A stretch of 64,000 nt of DNA from positions 2,170,001-2,234,000 of the forward strand of contig NZ_CP136864.1 of the NCBI RefSeq assembly GCF_045689235.1. The letters are read 5' to 3'. The notes beneath the pieces were generated by a model. It made no database searches, was not told the DNA's origin, and saw only the letters and a list, made by a program, of their open reading frames with translations. Numbering within the stretch: position 1 is the stretch's first letter; every line of letters starts with the position of its first letter. A program made the translations under genes and the position numbers. Below are positions 62,210 to 64,000 of the stretch, piece after piece. Origin of the DNA: Congregibacter variabilis. Lineage in GTDB: Bacteria; Pseudomonadota; Gammaproteobacteria; Pseudomonadales; Halieaceae.

Positions 62210-63300
62210 CAGCGCAGCCGCTCAAGCCCCGGGCGCAGCGCGTCTGCACATTCCGCACAACAGCGCTGCTGGTCGCGGGACCACTGCTACTGCTGTCCGC
62301 CTGCACTGACGGAGGGCAGACAGCCGAGCTGGAGGATTATCTCCAGCGCCTGTCGCGTCCACTGGGTATCGAGGTAATACAGGCCGAGGTACCTACAACG
62401 CCGATGCCGCCGCGAGCGGAATCGCTGCGCATTTCACTTAAGGGGAGCAAGCTTGATGGACTGGACTTTCTTCGCCTTAGGGGCTGCTCCCTGCAGCAGA
62501 CGGTGGCCAAGCGCAATAGCAGCTTAGGCAGAGTTGCTCCGCCATCCCAGCGCCTGCTCATGGAATTGGCGTTCCTACGGGAGGCACCAGCTTGTATCGA
62601 TACGCTGCTGACTGACGGGCGGGAAGAACTTGCCAGTGTCATCAAGGAAAGCGCCGTCCTCAAGCGATCGCAACTTCCCGCTTTGATTTTTAACGCCACC
62701 TTGGGGAATCGCGAGTACCGCGACTTCTGGCGCACAGTTCAGGCACAGGAGGATTACCCTGCACAAACCAGCAGCCTGGTCATCACCGCTTTGGAGCAGA
62801 TCACCGCAGACGCAACTCGTTGGCTCGCGGGGGATTATCAAGTCGATGAAACACGCTTTGAGTTGGCGCTCGCGGACATCGCGCAGGGCGACGGTGGTGA
62901 ACTACTGGATGCATTATCGCGGCAAAGGGCCTATCTAGACGCGGCAAATGCGCTCATTGACCGGCGTATCGCCAAGGGTCCACTTTGCACGGACAACACC
63001 CGGGGCAAGGCAGCACCCATCCTGCGCACGGTGATAGGCAAGTTTTTTGTTGAGCGCATTCAAGTGCGAGCCGCCGAACTGAACAAGCGCTATTACCAGC
63101 TAAGCGAGCCTGTAACGCAGCTCGAATCATTGTTATCTGCTGTGCTCACCAGGGATTATCAAAGCTGGCAAGAGAATAGGAAAACCAAACTCAGCAGGGA
63201 TATCGCGGCACCACGCCATCACGTCAATCAACTACAACAACTTCTTGGCACTTGTTACGCTGAGTTTGCCCCAGAAGTCACAAAAGACATTGATCTGTAG
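62176..63300 (+). CDS. DUF3080 family lipoprotein
   Basis: The 374-residue ORF starts at a GTG at 62176, 34 bases inside the GST gene. No later ATG/GTG/TTG is available before the lipobox, so the true start is uncertain. A hydrophobic segment ends in LLLLSAC, a lipidated cysteine at about residue 43. The mature part is helical with the LDFLRLRGC and LLMELAFLREAPACI blocks of DUF3080. It is probably attached to the outer membrane. Function unknown. Confidence 0.82.
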   Translation: MGRALSRRTKLTAQPLKPRAQRVCTFRTTALLVAGPLLLLSACTDGGQTAELEDYLQRLSRPLGIEVIQAEVPTTPMPPRAESLRISLKGSKLDGLDFLRLRGCSLQQTVAKRNSSLGRVAPPSQRLLMELAFLREAPACIDTLLTDGREELASVIKESAVLKRSQLPALIFNATLGNREYRDFWRTVQAQEDYPAQTSSLVITALEQITADATRWLAGDYQVDETRFELALADIAQGDGGELLDALSRQRAYLDAANALIDRRIAKGPLCTDNTRGKAAPILRTVIGKFFVERIQVRAAELNKRYYQLSEPVTQLESLLSAVLTRDYQSWQENRKTKLSRDIAAPRHHVNQLQQLLGTCYAEFAPEVTKDIDL

Positions 63301-63343
63301 GCCATGGCAGCGCCGTAACTAGCTAAAAGGTGGATAACAAGTC

Positions 63344-64000
63344 ATGGAAGAACTCGAGTCAGACATCAGCGCAGGTGCCAGCAACATCAGCGAGCGAGTG
63401 GCGCTGAGCAATGAATGGCATGCGCGCCCGTTATTGGCTTTGCCCTCGCCGCTGCGTTGCTCGCACATTGTTTGCCTTCGCGGTGATGTGAGCCTTGAGG
63501 AGCGCCGGGAGCAGTTTGCAGCATTTTGCCAAGCCCAGGACCAGAGTGGGCCATGCAAAAACAGCCGTCACCATTCTGTGCAGGTGGGTAACTGTCTTCT
63601 GAAATGGGAAGGGCATACCGAGGCAGATTCCTACACCTTGCTTGTAGCTGGCAATGCCGAACCTCCCTTTGCAGCCTCGGCGCTGACTTTTTTGGACGCC
63701 AGCATGAGATCCCGACTGCTGGGCGAACTCTTTATTGGCGTTCATGTAGAAGTCATCTGCGACACAGACAGCCCGGAAGACAGTCGCCTGAAACGAATAC
63801 GCGCCCTCTTGGGCAGTAGCGAAGTCTATGGCGGCACGGTATCGCGTGGTAAGGGCGAGATCTGGTCCAGCTTTCGACTGGATGCGGAGGGTTTTCTCCG
63901 CGTTGTTATTGTGGACTGCGGCCTCAGCGAAGCGCGTTTGTCCCGTCATCTGCAGCGGGTACTCGAAGTCGAAACCTACCGCATGCTGGCGATGCTGGGG
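63344..64000 (+). CDS. DUF3422 family protein, N-terminal part (3' end outside window)
   Basis: The frame is open from the ATG at 63344 to the window end and gives 219 residues. An AAAAGGTGGA ribosome-binding site lies upstream. The family block SNEWHARPLLAL...PSPLRCSHIVCL is at residues about 22-45. DUF3422 proteins are inner-membrane-associated proteins of about 430 residues with C-terminal spans and unknown function. Only the soluble N-terminal half is seen here. It starts 43 bases after the DUF3080 gene and may be co-transcribed. Confidence 0.85.
   Translation, partial: MEELESDISAGASNISERVALSNEWHARPLLALPSPLRCSHIVCLRGDVSLEERREQFAAFCQAQDQSGPCKNSRHHSVQVGNCLLKWEGHTEADSYTLLVAGNAEPPFAASALTFLDASMRSRLLGELFIGVHVEVICDTDSPEDSRLKRIRALLGSSEVYGGTVSRGKGEIWSSFRLDAEGFLRVVIVDCGLSEARLSRHLQRVLEVETYRMLAMLG

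Overview
The window looks like chromosomal DNA from an aerobic, moderately GC-rich marine-type gammaproteobacterium. The gene order algZ-algR-hemC-hemD-hemX-hemY with argH divergent, and the run lptM-lysA-dapF-DUF484-xerC-HAD, match Pseudomonas-like gammaproteobacteria. Polyhydroxyalkanoate phasins with a PhaD-like regulator, a BLUF blue-light receptor, carotenoid-type genes and a PEP-CTERM-like protein would suit the OM60/NOR5 (Halieaceae: Congregibacter, Haliea, Luminiphilus) group. That placement is inference, not a database result.

Layout. 1-3.2 kb: the 3' end of pckA, two phasin-like proteins with histone-like basic tails, and a PhaD-like TetR regulator. 3.2-7.6 kb: a methyltransferase, a peroxiredoxin, a DUF2855 protein, a PqiA-like membrane protein and an SLC13-type transporter. 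7.7-13.9 kb: a co-directional run moaA, MoxR ATPase, CoxE-like VWA protein, DUF1631 protein, PilZ protein. 14-18.2 kb: an RND efflux permease and its adaptor. 18.4-20.5 kb: gshA-dsbB, followed by a 229-bp tandem repeat that can fold into hairpins. 21-29 kb: an FKBP lipoprotein, an ABC exporter, a TIGR02444 protein divergent from yheS, a GIY-YIG protein, a TVP38/flavoprotein-disulfide-reductase fusion and trxA. 29.5-32.7 kb: rho (apparently with a long low-complexity N-terminal extension) and ubiD. 32.7-38.8 kb: hemY, hemX, hemD, hemC, algR and algZ on the minus strand. 38.9-45.1 kb: argH, lptM, lysA, dapF, DUF484, xerC and a HAD hydrolase.

45.1-57 kb is more accessory. It holds an orphan P-II gene followed by an unknown single-TM protein, a FecA-like TonB receptor with a Fur-box-like site, a lipoprotein and small membrane proteins. 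It also holds a light and carotenoid-like group: BLUF and an ABA4-like DUF4281 protein, divergent from an MBL-fold hydrolase and a RetSat/CRTISO-like flavoenzyme. Two homologous single-TM proteins flank a PEP-CTERM-like protein. 57-64 kb returns to core genes: glnK-amtB under a likely NtrC/sigma-54 promoter, ubiK, comM, a cytochrome c5-type protein, a GST, a DUF3080 lipoprotein and the 5' part of a DUF3422 gene.

I saw no tRNA, rRNA, CRISPR array, transposase or phage gene. The strongest candidates for something undescribed are the BLUF/ABA4-like/MBL/RetSat-like group, the tandem structured repeat after dsbB, the Rho extension, and the orphan P-II plus membrane-protein pair.
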